From Brachionus manjavacas (Eukaryota; Rotifera; Eurotatoria; Ploima; Brachionidae): 64,000 bases of DNA. Position 1 is the first letter of the stretch; every line of letters starts with the position of its first letter. The notes beneath the pieces were generated by a model, which had not been told where the DNA came from, did not search any database, and saw only the letters and a program-made list of their open reading frames with translations. Of the stretch, positions 62,671-64,000 are shown piece after piece. A program made the translations under genes and the position numbers. The stretch spans positions 2,790,001 to 2,854,000 of the forward strand of contig JAHQIY010000003.1 of the NCBI GenBank assembly GCA_019054805.1, written 5' to 3'.

Positions 62671-64000
62671 TTTAATGTTAAAAATAAAATTTTTTTTTGC
62701 CTTTATATTAAATAGTATTTAAATATTATTTCAAGTTTGAATTTCTGAAATATGATCTCATTAATTTGAGTAGAACTATCGAATTATTTATAAATATATT
62801 CCTTTTTTTGTTTAGTAGGCAAATAAAACAAAAATACCGAGCGAAAGATTGTTTTCACTAAAATATTTTGAAGAAACTAGAAAAAAGACAATAATAGAAT
62901 CTTTTAATTAAAACATTGAATTGCGTAATGAATTTACAAGACCCTGTCGAATGTTAAAATTTAAAGCCAGGAAAAAGTATAAATTTTGTTATAATTTCAA
63001 TCGCAACTAGCTTCACAAACAGTCAAATCATGTTTAGATTTCACTAGTACTTGACCCACTAGTACAGATGGTTACATCTCATAAAGGTAGATTTTTTATT
63101 TACTCTCTTTTATAATCTAAACTGCTGTAATGCTTTGCGTGAGTTTCTGATCCGTCACGGTTGAGTGGTTTTTGATCGATCTTCGATAATTTAATATAGG
63201 GAAAAACTAGACTTCTCTGTGCTTGAGTTGGTCAGCTTATGACCAAGTCTTTCGCCTAGTCCTTAGGGCCTCAAAGAACGAATCAATAGGATTTTTTAAT
63301 AATAGAATACTTTTCAGTAACCTGATAGATGAATTTTCAATCACCTATAAAATTGAACTAAAAGATACTATTAAATATCTTTTTCCGGAAAGTAAATTAA
63401 GATATAATTTTCTTTCTGATTAAGATTCTATATAAGTTTTTTAGTAAGTTTATTATTCAAAAATACAATTAATATATATACGAAAATTACAAAGCTATGA
63501 GAGTTTTTCTCATTAACTTTTCTAAAAATAACTTCAAGCTAAAATTTATTAAAATTTTATTTTTTCCTTTTTTTTAATCTTGAAATTAGATCTTTACATT
63601 GCTGAACAAAATTGTTATAAAAATTTTTAAAGATATGGTAATCTGTGAAAACCTTTATAAACAAAAAAATTGCCTAGTTTATTTTTAAGTTCTTTTGTGC
63701 AACCACTTCTTTGGGGTAATTTATTTCATTAATTTATTATTCTATTTATAAAAAAATTGGATCTCAAATCTGTCAGCCACAAACAAATGCTTGTTCATCA
63801 CAATGAAACAACAAACCTAAAACTTAATACCAAAAATAAATGTTTAATTTTTTCTTTTTTCAGACTTTTTCACAAATTTAGATAAATTTTAGGGATAAGA
63901 CCAGTCACCATTATTCTCAATTAAAATTACAATTACCTAATTTATAAAAGTTTATAGTTTCTCGCGGTTGTTGTTCCGTTAATATTTGCGGGCTACTTTT
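62671..64000. other. AT-rich DNA with direct repeat copy 2 and one unknown frame
   Basis: 63,085-63,128 and 63,597-63,865 are the second copy of the repeat at 61.07-61.59 kb. A plus-strand frame at 63,223-63,423 (66 codons; SAYDQVFRLVLRASKNESIG, FFNNRILFSNLIDEFSITYK, ELKDTIKYLFPESKLRYNFL) has mixed codon use and could be an exon or relic. I cannot assign it. Confidence 0.45.

Noticed and set aside
1-64000. tRNA, rRNA, CRISPR or bacterial operon structure
   Set aside because: I looked for B-box-like GGTTCGA-N-TCC and cloverleaf arms and for regular spaced repeats. Only transposon arrays were found, and the genes have introns.

Overview
The window is about 64 kb of very AT-rich eukaryotic DNA (my visual estimate is roughly a quarter G+C). 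It looks like an invertebrate animal. The few real host genes are metazoan in type: a CDC42 small effector with a CRIB motif, a seven-transmembrane receptor with an N-terminal somatomedin-B-like module, and a secreted NIDO-domain protein. The two introns I can place with confidence are only 47 and 53 bp. Tiny introns, extreme AT content and Cys-rich orphan receptors would fit a small lophotrochozoan or gnathiferan, for example a monogonont rotifer. That is an inference; nothing here identifies the species.

Layout. 1-15,500 is almost featureless AT-rich DNA with scattered relics: a LINE 3' end near 5 kb, a MITE near 10 kb and a decayed zinc-finger element near 12.7 kb. 15.5-20.5 kb is a nested transposon cluster. 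It holds an inverted-repeat element carrying a second, Merlin-like MITE, then a scrambled Ty3/gypsy-type retrotransposon (LTR, primer site and gag on the minus strand; more gag on plus; integrase on minus) into which a 1.25-kb TA-flanked element with ~400-bp inverted repeats is inserted. 20.7-25.9 kb holds a nearly intact CR1/L2-type LINE (ORF1, then ORF2 with one frameshift and a (TAC)n tail), flanked by two perfect 477-bp direct repeats. 26-36 kb is AT-rich DNA with LINE tails, MITEs and hAT ends. 36.3 kb has a 10-bp minisatellite. 37.27-38.68 kb is an intact-looking 1,409-bp Merlin-type element with 114-bp inverted repeats, an 8-bp target duplication, GTGACC arrays and a 219-codon ORF. 40-48 kb contains more MITEs and a hAT relic.

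49.9-64 kb is the gene-bearing part. It has the CDC42SE homologue (+), a MULE relic (-), the receptor gene (-) with a PAN/apple-like gene just upstream on the same strand, a possible exon beside a Tc1 insertion, LINE and piggyBac relics, and the NIDO gene (-) between two divergent copies of a direct repeat.

The host genes do not form a pathway. Three of them (receptor, PAN-like, NIDO) are predicted cell-surface or secreted proteins. Most recognisable sequence is mobile DNA. Merlin-, Tc1-, hAT-, piggyBac-, MULE-, LINE- and gypsy-type elements are all present, and several inverted-repeat families each carry their own short motif repeated near the ends (GTGACC, GTGAAC, GTAAATT, AAGTC). The two most unusual objects are the LINE with its 477-bp flanking duplication and the Merlin element whose ORF joins a transposase-like zinc ribbon to a C2H2 finger without a catalytic domain.
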